Assembly (NCBI RefSeq): GCF_902459465.1 | Contig: NC_047071.1 | Coordinates: 12,668,385-12,732,384, forward strand | Reading direction: 5' to 3' | Source of the DNA: Asterias rubens | Taxonomy: Eukaryota > Echinodermata > Asteroidea > Forcipulatida > Asteriidae | DNA: 64,000 nt | Shown here: positions 1 through 12,633 of the stretch, in pieces | Layout: each line of letters begins with the position of its first letter | How positions within the stretch are numbered: the first letter of the stretch is position 1 | Program-made: the position numbers and the translations under genes | Notes under the pieces: generated by a model | What the model saw: only the letters and a program-made list of their open reading frames with translations | What the model was told of the DNA's origin: nothing | Databases searched by the model: none

Positions 1-425
1 GTTGTGGGGAGGGGCGGAGGGGGGGGGGGGGGGGGGTGGTCTTGTCATATTCACTACACTCGTTGCTGTGTGCCCGGAAGATCAGAAGGATGTAACAAAA
101 TGTTTGCCGGAAAAAGTGTAAACGTTTTATCGGTTTTCTTCCATTCATCATATGACATTAAATAAAGGTCAAAACCTGCACGAGAGTGGAAAACTTTTTT
201 TTAAATTTTTTTAATTTATTTTTTATTGGGGGGGGGGTGTTAATCTAGCAACAAAATTGAAACAGTGAACCCTATAATCCCATATTTTATTTGTAAGAAG
301 CCATACTGCTTACGACATTTTGTTATGTGGGACAAAATGTTCCTTTTGTGCCTGGAAGAAGGGCATAACAAGTCCGGTAACACGGGCTTTTAATTGACTT
401 AAAAACAACTCATACTCTAACTTAC

Positions 426-3400
426 CAATAATAACAATCAACCAATACAGTAAATATGAAAGTCCGGCCAGCCACACGGCAGAGAGGACGAACGTCAGTG
501 GGTAACAGCGCCTCCACGGTTCGGCTTTGCGACAGTCGGGCACCGTCAGGAACGTGCACAGAATGACCGGGAGACCGATGAACCATCCGATGAAACGGAT
601 GGTGGATTTGGGAGGGTCGAACACGGAAGGAAGTGAGTCGTTGTCAGATTCGACGTTTTCTGTGGGGAAATTTTTTAAACAAATAAAATTTTAAATAAAA
701 TATTTTGAGTGTGTTTTTTCTCTCTGAAGACTATAATATGCAATTTGTGGTGTTTTAGGCATATTCGTCCATACAAACTTATGAAAAGCACTTGAGAGCT
801 AGCTGTTGATAATTGTAAACCATTGTTGGAAACTTTAGCCCCTTTGGAGTAATGTAGTGTTATATAGAGAAAGAGGCATTTTTCACAAACATTTGAATCT
901 TAGGAAGGGTTCAGGCGTGAAGCCGTAGATCTCAGGCATCGTGAAGCACACAAATCTATGCAAGAAGGGTCGTGTTTGTTTTCTTTCAAAATGCTCTTGC
1001 AACTTCGATTTAAACCAGACGAGCCAAATTGTTCACAGATTTGTTATTTTATGCATGTTGGGATACACCAAGTCATGATACTTGTCTATTGCGCTGTGTA
1101 GCCATGTTTTAATGAGTATCGCTCTACTGATTGTAGTGTATTGTATATTTGGTATAGAGGATACTGGACGTTGAGAATTACCAACTGCCTAAGAAGACTT
1201 TCAGGCACGACCATAGTGACGTCACATTATACACACCTTCAGAAGAAGCAGTCCCATCCCGTCTGCGATTTAAATCTGATCCATACAGTGTCCTAGAGGA
1301 GCCATGGTCCCCACCACCCATAAGTCCTTTCTCCTGCGAGCTTACGTCATCAATAAACGCAGTCTCTTCTGACTCGTCGTCCAATGAGAAGGTCCTCATG
1401 GGACGCCCTTCCGTTTCGAAGTATTTGGATGTCCAGTTCAGGACGAAGGCCGACGTTGGCTTGTTGAAGTACATAATCGTAATATAAACGCCAAAACATA
1501 CTGTCATTATTAAGCCCTCCCACCTGTAGTAAAATGAAACAATTTTAGGGTAAAGGCACTTGACACTATTGGTAAACATTGTTAGCATCACAACTATAAC
1601 TTGTTAACTACCATTGGAGAGCTGTTAAACACTGATAGTATAAAACACTGTGAGAAACGGCCCCCTCTGAAGTTACTAAAATAATATTTGGCTTTGATTT
1701 CGAAACCTCAGAATCTGATTTTGAGGACTCGAAATCAAGCATCTGAAAGCACACAACATTATAAGCCTTGTGTTAATATCCCCGAGTCTGCCGAGTTCCC
1801 TTGACGGGAATCTCGCCTGAAAAAAAAGGTGAAACAATGTCAAGTTTCTGATGGTGCAATAAGACATTGATCGTTTTAAAGGATCATGTATCTTTGGTAA
1901 CGCATTTCAACTCCCACCCCTTTCTGATAATATCACATAGACGATAGTACTGTTATTGGTGTTGTACCCCCACACCGATGTATGTTATAAAAAATGTCTC
2001 GTCCCCTTAAGGTGATCCCATGGCTACCGCTTCCTATTTTAAATTGTAAACTCGTGTGTCGTCCCTAGCCTGTCGGTAATTAACAGTTCCATCTGACTGA
2101 CTCCCACAAACAAAGGTATTGACAAAATAGGGAGACCGCCAACACAGGGCTACATATATCAGTTGGTAGAGCGCCGGTGTCCCAGGGAATTCTGTCCTCC
2201 TGAGATTCGGTCCCCCATATAGCAAACTGTGTACAAACTTATTTTGATAGCGCCCTCTTTTGAATCCTCCTCCAGCCAGTGGGGACCTATAACCGGCGGA
2301 TATAATTCAGAATGACACCGGCACGTTTCACTCTGGTCAGGTTTCCTTTGTTATAATCTCAACTTACCATTCTACAAGCGAGTCCATAGTCACTGCGATC
2401 ATTATAAGGAGCGACATTAACCAGCAAATGGAGTCTCTGATGACTGGGTACCATAACAAAGGAAGACCGTCATCCTAAAAGAGATGAGTGTACTGCAATT
2501 ATTTGCATGCATTTTTTTATGCCTACTGCTACAGTATGAATAATTACACTGCTGGGTATATTTTTGAACTAAAGGGAACTTTCATTTTGCCCCAAGCTCA
2601 TAATGAAATTAATCCCTATTCTGCCCGGAGTCAGAAACATTTATGTTTGGGTGTATTTTTTTGAAATGTGAGGGCTGATTTGGGCTATCGACCCAAATCA
2701 ACTGACATCAGGGGCATGTTGTCACTCACTCCTGGGCTGAAGCAGGGTACCCCCTTTGCAGTTCAAGAAATGATATTGTCATGCCATCTACTTGGAGCCT
2801 GGCTGGTATAGAGCAGAATTCACTACCTTCCAAACTTTGTACGAAGCAAATATTTTTTGTGCCCTATGTGTCATGTAGCCTTGTCAAAGGCTCTTTGCGC
2901 CAGCACCCTGCTCTTAATTTGGACGACGACCTGCATAGATACATCTGCCACGGTACTTCGTACTTGATATACAGTACTCGCGTGGGGTCGAAGCATGGTT
3001 TTCAATGTTTTTGAACCTTGTACAAACGAAGCCGATGTACGAGGTTGAAAAACCTCGAAAAACCATGTTTCGACCCCACGGTATCAAGTACTGTTATGTA
3101 CCGTGCAGTATAGTATATGCAGTTCGTGAATTCAGAGCGGACCGGTGCTTGCGTATAGAGCCTTTGGACAAGGCTATGTGTCATGCCAAGTGGCATGACT
3201 GGGATTCAAACCCACACTATATTGCTGTTAATATAACACCTGATGTTTGGTCTGGTGAACTAGACCCGCCCAGGTGGCCTGTCCCGAAGGTTTAACCTTT
3301 AACCTTAGGTTTTTCAGTGACTATCAGGACCAGTATTACCAGTTGTGTTACCATGTTTGTCAGCCTTTTCACTAGTTCATCAAACTGTCAACTTGGATAC

Positions 3401-6400
3401 CGTGTACTTTAAAACTGAACCATACCCAATCTGGGACCACGTATAGAGAGAATTTTTGATTGGTCCTCCGTTCTGTTGGTCAGTTTTTTAAGGGAGAAGG
3501 CAGTATGGTTGATGCATGTGACATGTGAGGGTTGATCCCTCAAAGATAATCCTTAGGATAGGACTCTTTAGAAGCTACTGAAAAGTTCCAGGAAGCAAGG
3601 ACCTGATTCAAGGTATATGCCCTTTTTTCGAAACCACGTTTTTTGGATTCGGCACAGGCTAGCTTGGGCCTCGCGGTTGTTTCGACAAGTGCGCATGCTT
3701 TGCGTACGCGCTCCAGATGAGGAGATGGAGCCGAAGCCAAAGCCGAAACTGTGGCTTCGAAAAGGGTCATCGCATAGTCTTTACTCTTTGTGAAATCCAC
3801 CCCTGGCCATTATGGTTAGCTTGTTGGCTAATCAATATCTTCCACAAAGATGAAAACAGTTAATAATTGGTTGGTTGTTAGGGCTCCTGTCATTGCTTTG
3901 TCTGTCGTTCACCATTGCCCAAGTTTGAATAACAAACCACCCACACCTTTCGGTTAAAAGAAAGAAAAAAAATCACAGACAGCAATGGAAGTGTTTTCTA
4001 GATACAATGATCCACCATTGCTTACCCCACCAGCAGCAAGCGAACACAGAGCGATTATGACGAACACATTAAAAGCTGACGAACCAATGATAGCACTGAC
4101 GCCTGTGTTATCATGCGTTACGAAGGCACCTGCAGAAATAATAGTTAGCGAGACAGTGGTCATATGAGTGCTTTGTGAAAGAACAATTTTGAAAACACGC
4201 TCTGCATGAACACAGGCTAAGGAAGTCATGCGAAACGCCCACACGGCCAAGGTTAATAATTAGCTATCTTTGTTTGGTAAGGCCGTGTCACATAAGGTAA
4301 TTTATAGGCAACCAGTCACTCAGGCAATCTCCAAGCAGAACAGACACTTTTCACAATTCAATGTTCACCTATATTTCTTGGGGATCTTAATACAATGTTC
4401 GAAAGATTACTTCTGTGCTACCTATGAGCATCCACTTTATAGTTCCCTCGGTTGCCTGTAAAAGTGTGACAAGGCCCTAGTCATCGTGTCACACACGCTC
4501 ATTGAACAGTTTTCGCTACTTAAAGTATCAAAGGCACTGCACACCTTTGGTATTGTCAAAGACACATACATCACAAAACAGCACACTATGAAACATTGAA
4601 GACAGATCATCCATGGGACGTTGGTATAATAACAAGTTATCTGGCACATTGTAAACACTTTTAGAAAAATTACGAAAGTTTAGCTCAAGCAGGAATTCTA
4701 CAGTAAATACTCCCAACACTAAACCTTGAAATCTAAACCCCTAAACTAGTTTTGCTCCAAATTGTCACTGGTTGATACTAACCTACAATAGCTGTAAAAA
4801 ACTCGGGTGCCGAGCTACCGATTGCCATGAACGTTGCCCCAGCTACATCCTCCTGAAGCCCTAGCACTGTTTGGGTGAGACAACATTAATTTGTGATTAA
4901 AAGTGATTTAGATTACAAAAGTGCGCTGCAATGAGTTTTGTTTGTTGATAATGAGTAATGTTGTGTTGAAAACAATGCATGGTAGAAATTTAACTATAGA
5001 GAGGATTGCGGTATCACCGTCTAAATATCGGGTACTACTGGTTCTGAAATCGCGGTTCTTACAGAACCAGGACTCTCAACAGAGATATTCACATGTGTTA
5101 TCATTCTTATAGTAAATACTCACTTGGTGTATCCCAACATAAATATAATTTCTTTTTATAATCTGTGAAGATTTTTGCTCGATTTGTCACTTAAGTTGCA
5201 ATAAAATATTAAAAGGAGAAACATTCATGTTGCACAAATTGTGTTTGCTTTCATATATTTTAGTGAGAAAGTACGTTTTTCTCGAAAACTATACTTCAGA
5301 GAGAGCCGTTTCTCACAATGCCAAGCTCTCTTCTTTACTTATTACCAGGTAATTTTTTAGTCTAGTATATATTTTAAGTTTTAAGTAATTACCAATAGTG
5401 TCCAGTAACCGACAACCCTGTTAACATTTCGAGGCTATATTGCTTACTTTTACTGATAATTTCCAAGGATGGGACAAAATAGGCGAAGCAGACGTAACTA
5501 ATGGCGCCAAAGAGATAAAATGCAGCCAGAAAGTCAATGATAATCGCGCCCTTTTCTCGTTGCTCCTCTGTAAATAACGTCCGTGGGAAGCTGGTGATGG
5601 ACGGCATTGTGCAGTTCATGTCTTCCTCGATCTCTCTGAGCTTCCTGCCGATAAAACCTTTAACAAAAATAACACATGTGTTAGTGATATATTGTCTTGC
5701 TTATGCTATAACATCTGTCAAAACTAATTTGTATTTTCAGTAAAGATATTCACTTTACCGATTTCAATTATGGATGAAAAATTTATCACAAACTCACAAA
5801 CGTTTCAGTGACGTTTAACCACTGCACTTGTGGCTTCATCAGACAGGCAACTGGTCAATATTTTGTACTTTGTTAATCTAGGTTTAAGTAGAATTTGTAT
5901 TGTGTCTGATTTGTTTAATTTTTGTCTTGACACGGACAATTTTAAATGTATACTTCGTACTTATGTCCGAAGATGAAAAGTAAAAATAATAACGAACAGA
6001 GAGGAAATAAAAACAGTAAGCCTGTACTGTGAGCTTTTCGTTTTCAAGGGAGAGTTTTCGTTTTCAAGGAACCTTTTTTCCATTAATATATAAAATAATA
6101 AACAAAACGCTATAGACTTGTTACTTCATGATAGCCAGGACATGGATATTAATAGCTCCACCAATAACACTGACACACTCTGCAAACGGGTTGTGTACTG
6201 GATGTAATAGGATAATACCAGCATTATTGTCAACAGTTGAAATCAGTGTATATTGGATTTAAGATCTATGGTATATATTGCTCTCATAAAACACATTTGA
6301 AGCAACGTCTAGACCACACACACACCAACATAACAATAAGACATCAGTGTGTTTTAATATAACTCATGTAAAACTGAAAACAAAACTGCCTCATAATAAT

Positions 6401-8389
6401 TTTTGTGTGAAATGCTATGTCATCTCTTTCTGGAACTTGACTTTTGATTGGATTAAGGGAAATACCAAGGCTAGTCTCGTAGTACACATTATTACTACAA
6501 GAAATTCAAATACCACAATCTGCTTTTTCACATTTATAAAATTAACAACATATCTTTTTGTAAATGTTATTAATATGTAATATTTTTCTGGAGCTTGACT
6601 TATTGGAGTAAGGGGACAACCAAGGTTTGTATAGACAACAAGTTGACGTTTTTTTGGTATTAATAAATTCAAATGCCTCATTCATCTTCTTTTACTAGCT
6701 AATTTTTACTTACTTACAAAATGCAAAATCAACAACGGGTCTTTTTTGAAAATGTTAGTATGTAATGTCTTCAAGGAACGTCCTGTGGGCTATCTCGTAG
6801 ATAGACAACGATTTGACGATGTTTGGTATTACTAGTAGTATAGTAGTTAAAACAAAAATCAAGTCCATTAAAATCTTGTTCTTTTATTGGCTCATTTTTA
6901 CATCTTATAAAATGGAAATAAAATACAGATGTCCTTGCATTGTAGCTTTTTTAAAAGATCAAAAGATCAATTATAATTCCCGCAATAAATCAGGGTTTGC
7001 TGAGTGGTTACTTTCCCTGCCTTTCACCTCCGTGGACCCCGGTGCGAATCACAGCAAAGTCCCAGACTTGAGCCTTGCATGTGGAATGGGTTTTCAGTCC
7101 CTACCAGGATTGCTTGGGTTTCACACTTTGGGGTTTCCTTATATAAATCTACAACTGAGCATTTTCCCCTTTTTTCCCCCTGTTCATCCTGTTATTAGTC
7201 ATTTTATTAGTGCTAATGTGCTGTTAAGGGTGCTGTTAATTGCATCCCCTTCAGGTGATCCCCTGGCTGCCGCTTCCCCAAATCCCAGGTTGTACCATAA
7301 ACTTGAGTGTGAACTGTGGTGCCAAGACCGTGTCCTAATTGGCAGCTACGGCTACGGCTGTTGCCAAGGGTGTTGCTAAGAACGTCATATTATACATCAA
7401 CGCACAATGACTTGGAGATCCAGCTGTAGCCTATTAGCTGTATAGCCATAAATTCGGACACGGCCTATACCATCGATCTTAACTGCAAATCAATCGTAGT
7501 TGCTCACTGTGATCTTACGATTATTTTGTAGTGCTTTGTGAAATCGAACCCTGGTCTCATGGTTATTGTGGCTTCTGTCTGCTGTACACCCGAACAAAGA
7601 TATCGACTAAAAAAGGATACCACAAACAAAGGGCTGGATAGCTCAGTTGGTATAGAGCACTCCCTGGGTTTTTCATTTCAATCCAGAGGTCGTTGGTTCA
7701 AGTCACGCTCGTCAGTTTGCTTTCGTTAAAGTCGAACGAAATGAATGATTAGTATTCATTCAGACAGACCTGATGTGGTGGACATTCCGTTTAAATTGGT
7801 AAATTTTTATTAGGCCTTAGGCAAACTTGCAGGCGGAAATTTAACTCTGATCTTAAGTATATATGTAAACTGCGTCAACCATGGTATTTGTGATAGTGTA
7901 TAAACAGTTTTGTTTCGTAATCAGTTTCTTGAATGTGACGACCTTGATACTCTCGGTATGCCACTCAGATCGTTCTGAAAATCCCTTTGTTTCATACTTT
8001 GTCAAGTTGGTGTGGGGGTCGTCCGAGAGTGGCATGATTATCCTGTTTCTTTTTTGCGTGTTTCTTCCTTATTTTGTATTTTTGATGTAATTTTTATAAA
8101 TCTTTTTATCTTCTCCATTTTTTGAGGTTTTGAGAAAATAAATAAATGAATAAATAATTAAACAGAGCAGAGCTAACAAACGCATTAGATATACATGCCT
8201 ATACTTACTAATAGCTGGTTGGCGGCCATCTTGTCTCTGTTGAGGCGCAGCCTTGACTTCCAAGTCACCATTTTCTTCTGTAAATCCTCCTGCTAGAAGA
8301 CTAACACGTCCTATTTTGACAAGTAGAACGCCGCACAAAAAGCACATCTTCACCATCATGAACACTTTCCAATTGCATTTTAACGCCAT
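426..8389 (-). CDS. SLC24/NCKX-type K+-dependent Na+/Ca2+ exchanger, N-terminal part
   Basis: Membrane antiporter of the CaCA superfamily; known members exchange Na+ for Ca2+ plus K+. Exons in coding order: 8389-8209, 5657-5448, 4866-4783, 4129-4026, 2474-2368, 1523-1237, 659-426. All seven joins keep frame at GT-AG sites, giving about 402 residues before the left edge. Exon 1 begins at the ATG at 8387-8389 and encodes a hydrophobic signal-like N-terminus. Exon 2 encodes the extracellular NCT..FP segment typical of NCKX and membrane segment 1, ending FVPSLE. Exons 3-4 carry the alpha-1 repeat, with [17 protein letters not shown] followed by [12 protein letters not shown]. Exon 5 gives further membrane helices ending VEWWEGL. 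Exon 6 encodes an acidic cytosolic loop. Exon 7 carries TVPDCRK and a following helix. The alpha-2 repeat (GTSIPD-type) is expected off the left edge. Subtype among NCKX3/4/5 was not assigned. Confidence 0.88.
794..1086. repeat. degenerate copy of hairpin family A
   Basis: Lies in an NCKX intron. It keeps the order of family A blocks: 'agctgttgat', a run like 'gaaagaggcatttttcac', then 'ttgttattttatgcatgttg' and 'gatacaccaagt'. The terminal inverted repeats are eroded. Confidence 0.6.
1551..1770. repeat. hairpin family A, left half
   Basis: Starts 'taaaggcacttgacactatt' and continues with the family A core, ending near the 'gaaatcaagcatctgaaagc' block. It begins only 28 bases from the NCKX exon starting at 1523, so it supplies the upstream part of that intron's 3' end. 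Confidence 0.75.
2862..3190. repeat. long inverted repeat (fold-back element), about 330 bp
   Basis: The two arms are reverse complements over most of their length. 'gtagccttgtcaaaggctct' on the left matches the reverse of 'gagcctttggacaaggctat' on the right. The inner arms around 2980-3000 and 3065-3080 share 'ggtcgaagcatggtttt' against 'aaaaaccatgtttcgacc'. It is in an NCKX intron. The open frames across it are a by-product of the hairpin. Confidence 0.75.
5118..5407. repeat. hairpin family A fragment next to the NCKX exon 2 donor
   Basis: Reverse-oriented family A blocks run from 'cacttggtgtatcccaacat' through 'agagagccgtttctcacaat' to 'accaatagtgtccagtaacc'. The right end lies about 40 bases inside the intron from the exon 2 donor at 5447. 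Confidence 0.6.
5775..5890. repeat. interspersed repeat fragment
   Basis: Contains 'aaacgtttcagtgacgttta' followed by 'cttgtggcttcatcagacag'. It resembles a repeat motif I recall from marine invertebrate genomes. It is in NCKX intron 1, and nothing coding is seen. Confidence 0.35.
6985..7190. repeat. SINE-like fragment
   Basis: The segment includes 'gtgcgaatcacagcaaagtc', then 'gagccttgcatgtggaatgg' and 'ttttcagtccctaccaggat'. It looks like a body portion of an interspersed repeat; related wording recurs near 48210-48400 ('tggatccctacctgactgcg'). The open frame at 6813-7379 runs through it and is not taken as a gene. Confidence 0.45.
7324..7470. repeat. hairpin element with 'ccgtgtcc' termini
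   Basis: Left arm 'accgtgtcctaattggcagc' plus 'tacggctacggct' pairs with right arm 'agctgtagcctattagctgt' and 'ttcggacacggcc'. It is related to the better preserved palindrome at 21672-21808. Confidence 0.6.
7630..7725 (+). repeat. tRNA-like SINE head
   Basis: Pol III box A-like 'tagctcagttggtatagagc' is followed about 50 bases later by box B-like 'ggttcaagtc'. The internal sequence does not fold as a normal tRNA and has an inserted middle, so this is read as a tRNA-derived SINE, not a tRNA gene. Confidence 0.5.
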
Positions 8390-8640
8390 TGTGGCTATAT
8401 ATAAAACAATGTTGCGTCTTCCTTTTTGAAAAGAAAACTTGTCCTCCGGAATCCGAAATTGAAATAGAGTTTTCAGTCACCCATACAAATCACGTAGTTT
8501 CCCATTAACAAGTATTTCATCCGCATTGTTATGGTTTTCAAGAAGTAGTCCAAACACTACGTATATTACGCCATAGCTCTTCTTGTGTGATATTTAAACT
8601 GTTGTTTTTTACCATGGGACTTCAAGCATGTGGAATTTAA
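8390..8640 (-). promoter_or_regulatory. putative promoter and 5' UTR region of the NCKX-like gene
   Basis: This is the sequence immediately upstream of the first NCKX ATG (8389). I see no clear TATA box at a good distance. It is assigned only by position, and a further non-coding exon upstream cannot be excluded. Confidence 0.3.
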
Positions 8641-9245
8641 ACTATATAGGCCTAACGCCCGTCGCTCAGCGAAAACAAAATGATTGTGTTTAGCCTACAT
8701 AAAGTACAGATAGGCTTTCATTGAATAAACATGCTACCAGCATTATTTTTTACATCCAATGGCATTTTGGATGTTGGGAGCAAACTGCTTTGGTTTGCAT
8801 GTGTGAGGATTAATTAGTTATTGCAGTTCACAAATCTGCAGGTATGCAGTGCATCAATTATTGTCTGTATTAACACGATGCACGTATAAGAAGATGGTTT
8901 TAACACATGGGCCAGGTTGTATATGTGAAAGTTGAATCAGATTTTGCCTGGTCACTCACCATAACTATTTATCACTTCTATGGGTAACATCCAAAATGAA
9001 TATTCTAACCACATTACCCACATCCCAATTGTATACATTTGTACTCACTGTACAACCATTTTGATGTAAACTGGTAGAGTTTAAACACCCTATGTGCTAT
9101 TGCCATTTTGAGAGATCTAAAAACACGAAGTTCGAATAAATCCGCAGGGCGTGGATCTAGGTTTTTCCCAACAGGCGGGGCGTGAAACACACCAAGGCAG
9201 AAAAGGCAGGTTGTGGCACTTGCTTTTGTGTACCGTAAAGATTCT

Positions 9246-9363
9246 TCCTGCGAATGCGAGACGAATTTTGACGTCACAACCCCCCTTGTTTTGCTGCGAA
9301 CTGATGTGAATTATTCGTTGCAAAATTTGTGACGTCAAAATTCTTAGTGTATCGCATTCGCAT
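9246..9363. repeat. hairpin element with 'gcgaatgcga' ends
   Basis: Left 'tgcgaatgcgagacgaattt' and 'tgacgtcacaa' pair with right 'ttgtgacgtcaaaattc' and 'tatcgcattcgca'. A relative lies at 30332-30501. The internal palindrome 'tgacgtca' is part of the arms. Confidence 0.7.
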
Positions 9364-9691
9364 CAATAATTGACCGGACTTCAGGCAACTGCGGGTCCGG
9401 ACCCCGCCTCATGAGGACCCCGGACAAAAATTCGTTCTAGATGCTCTGTAGTGCGGTCTCAGGCATTTATGACCACTTAAACATGTTTTGTTTTTAAAAT
9501 AGATCATGCTTTTCTTCCTAGTTCGCACCTTCGACGACCAAACAATATTTTCTAGTGGGGAGTCATCATGAGTTATGGAAATCAAACTGCAGGCTACAAT
9601 ATTATCCGATGACAAAAACAAAGTGTTTGACAGAAAAACAGTTAAAATACATTTACCCAAAAGGATCTTGCTGTCATTAGTTTTAATATAC

Positions 9692-9843
9692 TTAAAGGCA
9701 TTTGGTAATTGTTCAAAATAATTGTAAGCATAAAAACTTACTTGTTAGCTAGCAATGGCGAGATGTTGATAGTATAAAACAATATGAGGCGGCTCCCTCT
9801 TAATAAGTAACGTCGTTTTCGAGAAAGAAGTTATTTCTCATAG
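9692..9843. repeat. hairpin family A, truncated left part
   Basis: Starts 'ttaaaggcatttggtaattg' and stops in the 'gaaagaagttatttctca' block, directly before the family F hairpin at 9849. Confidence 0.7.
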
Positions 9844-9848
9844 ATGTT

Positions 9849-10217
9849 AAAGGAACACGTTGCCTTGGATCGGACGAGTTGGTAATAAAAAGCGTTGAAA
9901 CTGTTTGTTACGAAATGCATATGGTTAGAAAGAGGTTTTAAAAGTAGAATACAATGATCCACACAATTATGCCTCGAAATTGCGTGGTTTTCATTTTACC
10001 TCGTCGACAAACACGATCGGCCATTTATGGGAGTAAAATTTTTGACTCCCATAAAAAATGGCCGACCGTGTGTTAGTTCGCAAAGTAAAACGAAACCAAG
10101 CAATTTCGAGGCAAATTTGTGTAGATCATTGTATTCTAACCATATGCATTTTATAAAAAACGGTTACAAACGCTTTTCAAAGACCAACTCGACCGATTCA
10201 AGGCAATGTGTTCCTTT
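9849..10217. repeat. hairpin family F, full copy (369 bp)
   Basis: Near-palindromic MITE-like element. Left end 'aaaggaacacgttgccttgg', right end 'aaggcaatgtgttccttt'. The arms carry 'atcggccatttatgggag' opposite 'ctcccataaaaaatggccga'. A second copy is at 13826-14218 and a degenerate one near 37535-38132. Confidence 0.85.
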
Positions 10218-10521
10218 AAGTTTGCATCGGGGAACAAGAATATATATATACATATAATTTTTTTTACCCATAAACACCGATGTGTGTAAGCACTGTAACT
10301 CAGTACTCACCGGAGTTCTGTGAACAAAAATCACATGTACAGGCATAGTAACAATTTTCTTGTTCCGGAATCACTTGAGTCCGTGTACACCCACTGCCGG
10401 CCCACTGGCCCGTTTGGTAATAAAAGCGAAGTTAGAATTATTCGATTCTTTGCCTTGACATTGGATAGCGGTACATGCCTATATACAGCTGCAGCTACCT
10501 GGGGAAAGTGATGGTACCACA

Positions 10522-11324
10522 TTTAAAGGCATGGAAACCATTGGTAATTACTAAAAATAGTTGTGAGCATGAAAACATAATTGGCTAATGAGCAATGGAG
10601 AGCTGTTGATATTATTATAAACGATTGTGGGAAACGGCTCCCTCTAAAGTAACATACTTTTTGGGGAAAGAGGTAGTTTCTCACTCAAAAAGACTTCAGC
10701 TGAAGCATTTTATTATTATTACTAGGGCCTATAGGTTTCCTTGGTCAATTTCGGCAAATGAGCAGTCAATTTCATTTTCATGCGTTCGAATTAAAACTGA
10801 TTTGCTCTCCAGTTGTTACTGCGTTTCAAATTCAGAATTCGGCCGTTCAATTTCGTTCTGGGTCGAGTCAAATTCCTTTAGCACTCTGTTCAATTTAGCG
10901 TACGTCATTCTTTTTCGTGACACACACGCATCAATAAGCGTCCGTGAATTTGAACGCTGCTTGGATGAATTGTTAAATTGAATGATTATTTTGTTAAATC
11001 GAATGACGTAAAAGTACATGTGACTAGTCTTAAAACGAAATCGAATGACCCTTTTCAGTAGCATTCAATTTCGTGCCAAATAGAATACGCAGGTGGTTAA
11101 ATTGGCTGCTCATTTTCCGAAATTGACCGAGAAAACCTATATTATTATTTTGAAAGCACACAAAGTAGAGCAACAATGTTTTTTTCCTTTCATTGTTCTC
11201 TTCTAACTTCGATGACCTATAAATGAGCCCAAATGTTCACAGGTTTGCTATGTTTTGCATTATGTTGGGATACACCAAGTGAGAATACTGGTCTTTGATT
11301 ACTAAAGGTGTCCAGTTCCTTTAA
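10522..11324. repeat. hairpin family A copy split by another element
   Basis: The left half starts 'tttaaaggcatggaaaccat'. The right half resumes near 11143 at 'ttgaaagcacacaaagtaga' and ends 'ggtgtccagttcctttaa'. The interval 10729-11142 is foreign to the family and is annotated separately. Confidence 0.75.
10729..11142. mobile_element. non-autonomous inverted-repeat element nested in family A
   Basis: Terminal arms 'ataggtttccttggtcaatt' and the reverse of 'aattgaccgagaaaacctat' continue as 'tcggcaaatgagcagtcaat' against 'attggctgctcattttccga'. The interior is rich in 'attcaatttcg'-like words. No transposase frame is seen. Confidence 0.7.
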
Positions 11325-12633
11325 GGGGTCAAACAAATACGTAATACCCGGACGGGCAATGGAGGTGTTCAGCTTCCGGGCAAATATTATTGTAAAGCGT
11401 TGATGGAAATGGCACGTGGGTTAACACTGACAAATCTTCATGCAACAGCTGTAAAGGGATGCCGCTGGTGGGTGGGAAGTTATGGGGTGGGAAGTTCTTG
11501 GTTGATCTTATGCATCCCCCCCCCCCCCCCCCCACACACACAAAACAACAAAAGGAGCGTATCTCTGTTTCGTGTATCCCGTATGCATTTCCCCCTGTAA
11601 TATAGAATTCCATCCTCAACAATTTTCCTGATTTTCTGGGTTGGAATTTGACCCGGTTCTGGATTCCAGGGGCACCCTGACCCATTTCGGAGTCAGTGTG
11701 ACCCGGAATCTCTGTGTCGAAATGAACCATGAATGCATAGTTCACACCACTGATGCAGAATCTGGGCTAAATTCAACAACATTTATTTCCAAATTACTCA
11801 AGTCAATATAAATACAACGTATAGGCTTAGGCCTACACAGTGATAAAATAATTTTCGGAATTGACATCTAGCCAAGTAAGCACATCTTGTGTAGGAAGTG
11901 CCCATACAAAAACAATCAAAATTGTGTTAATACATAATTTACAAGCACAAAGCACACGACAAAAACACACACATCGTTGGTTTGGTCTAACACTCAATGT
12001 AATGCCAAAATGAAAACAAGATTACCAATTTTTTTCTCATTTTAAGAACAAGTTTTTGAGACAGCCTGACCCAGAAATTGGTCCTGATCCTAATCGGGTC
12101 AGGCCACATGGTACCAGGGAAGTGGAAGCCTACACCCAAGTGATAATCTCTCGTGTCAAATATATCGTGCTTTTTACATCTAGGGCTTCACATGTCATGT
12201 TCTGTAAAACAAAAACTACGTTTTTGTGACAGATTTCCACTACAGAGATCGTCACTTATACACTGCGTTATATTATGGAAACTCGGAGTTCAACATTACT
12301 GGGACATTATGGAATCGCTTATAACCCCAAGGTTAACTTTAGCTCCACATGATTTCCATCAAAATAACAACCCACTGACACAAAGGTGCACATTCTCTAG
12401 GTCAGATGATAAACAATTTACTTATTAAATTAAAGGCACGGGACATTATTTACTTGATAATTATTTGCATAAAAACTTAATTTTGGTAACGAGCAATGGA
12501 GAGTTGTTGATAAAAAAAAATGTTAGAAACACCCTGGTGATCAAACGGGCCGAACAAACGCCACTCAGCGCCATCTGCTCACTCACCAAAGAGAATTAAA
12601 AGCTCATCTTTTATTTATTTCTCATTAATTGTT

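Noticed and set aside
3540-3800. Extra NCKX exon on the minus strand
   Set aside because: Exons 4129-4026 and 2474-2368 join in phase 0 without it, and its peptide shows no membrane segment or family motif.
6813-7379. 188-residue open frame on the plus strand
   Set aside because: It crosses a SINE-like fragment and a hairpin element, has no recognisable domain and lies inside an NCKX intron in antisense.
11329-11745. 138-residue minus-strand frame with a glycine run
   Set aside because: The glycines come from the C-run at 11517-11532. The rest shows no protein-like pattern.
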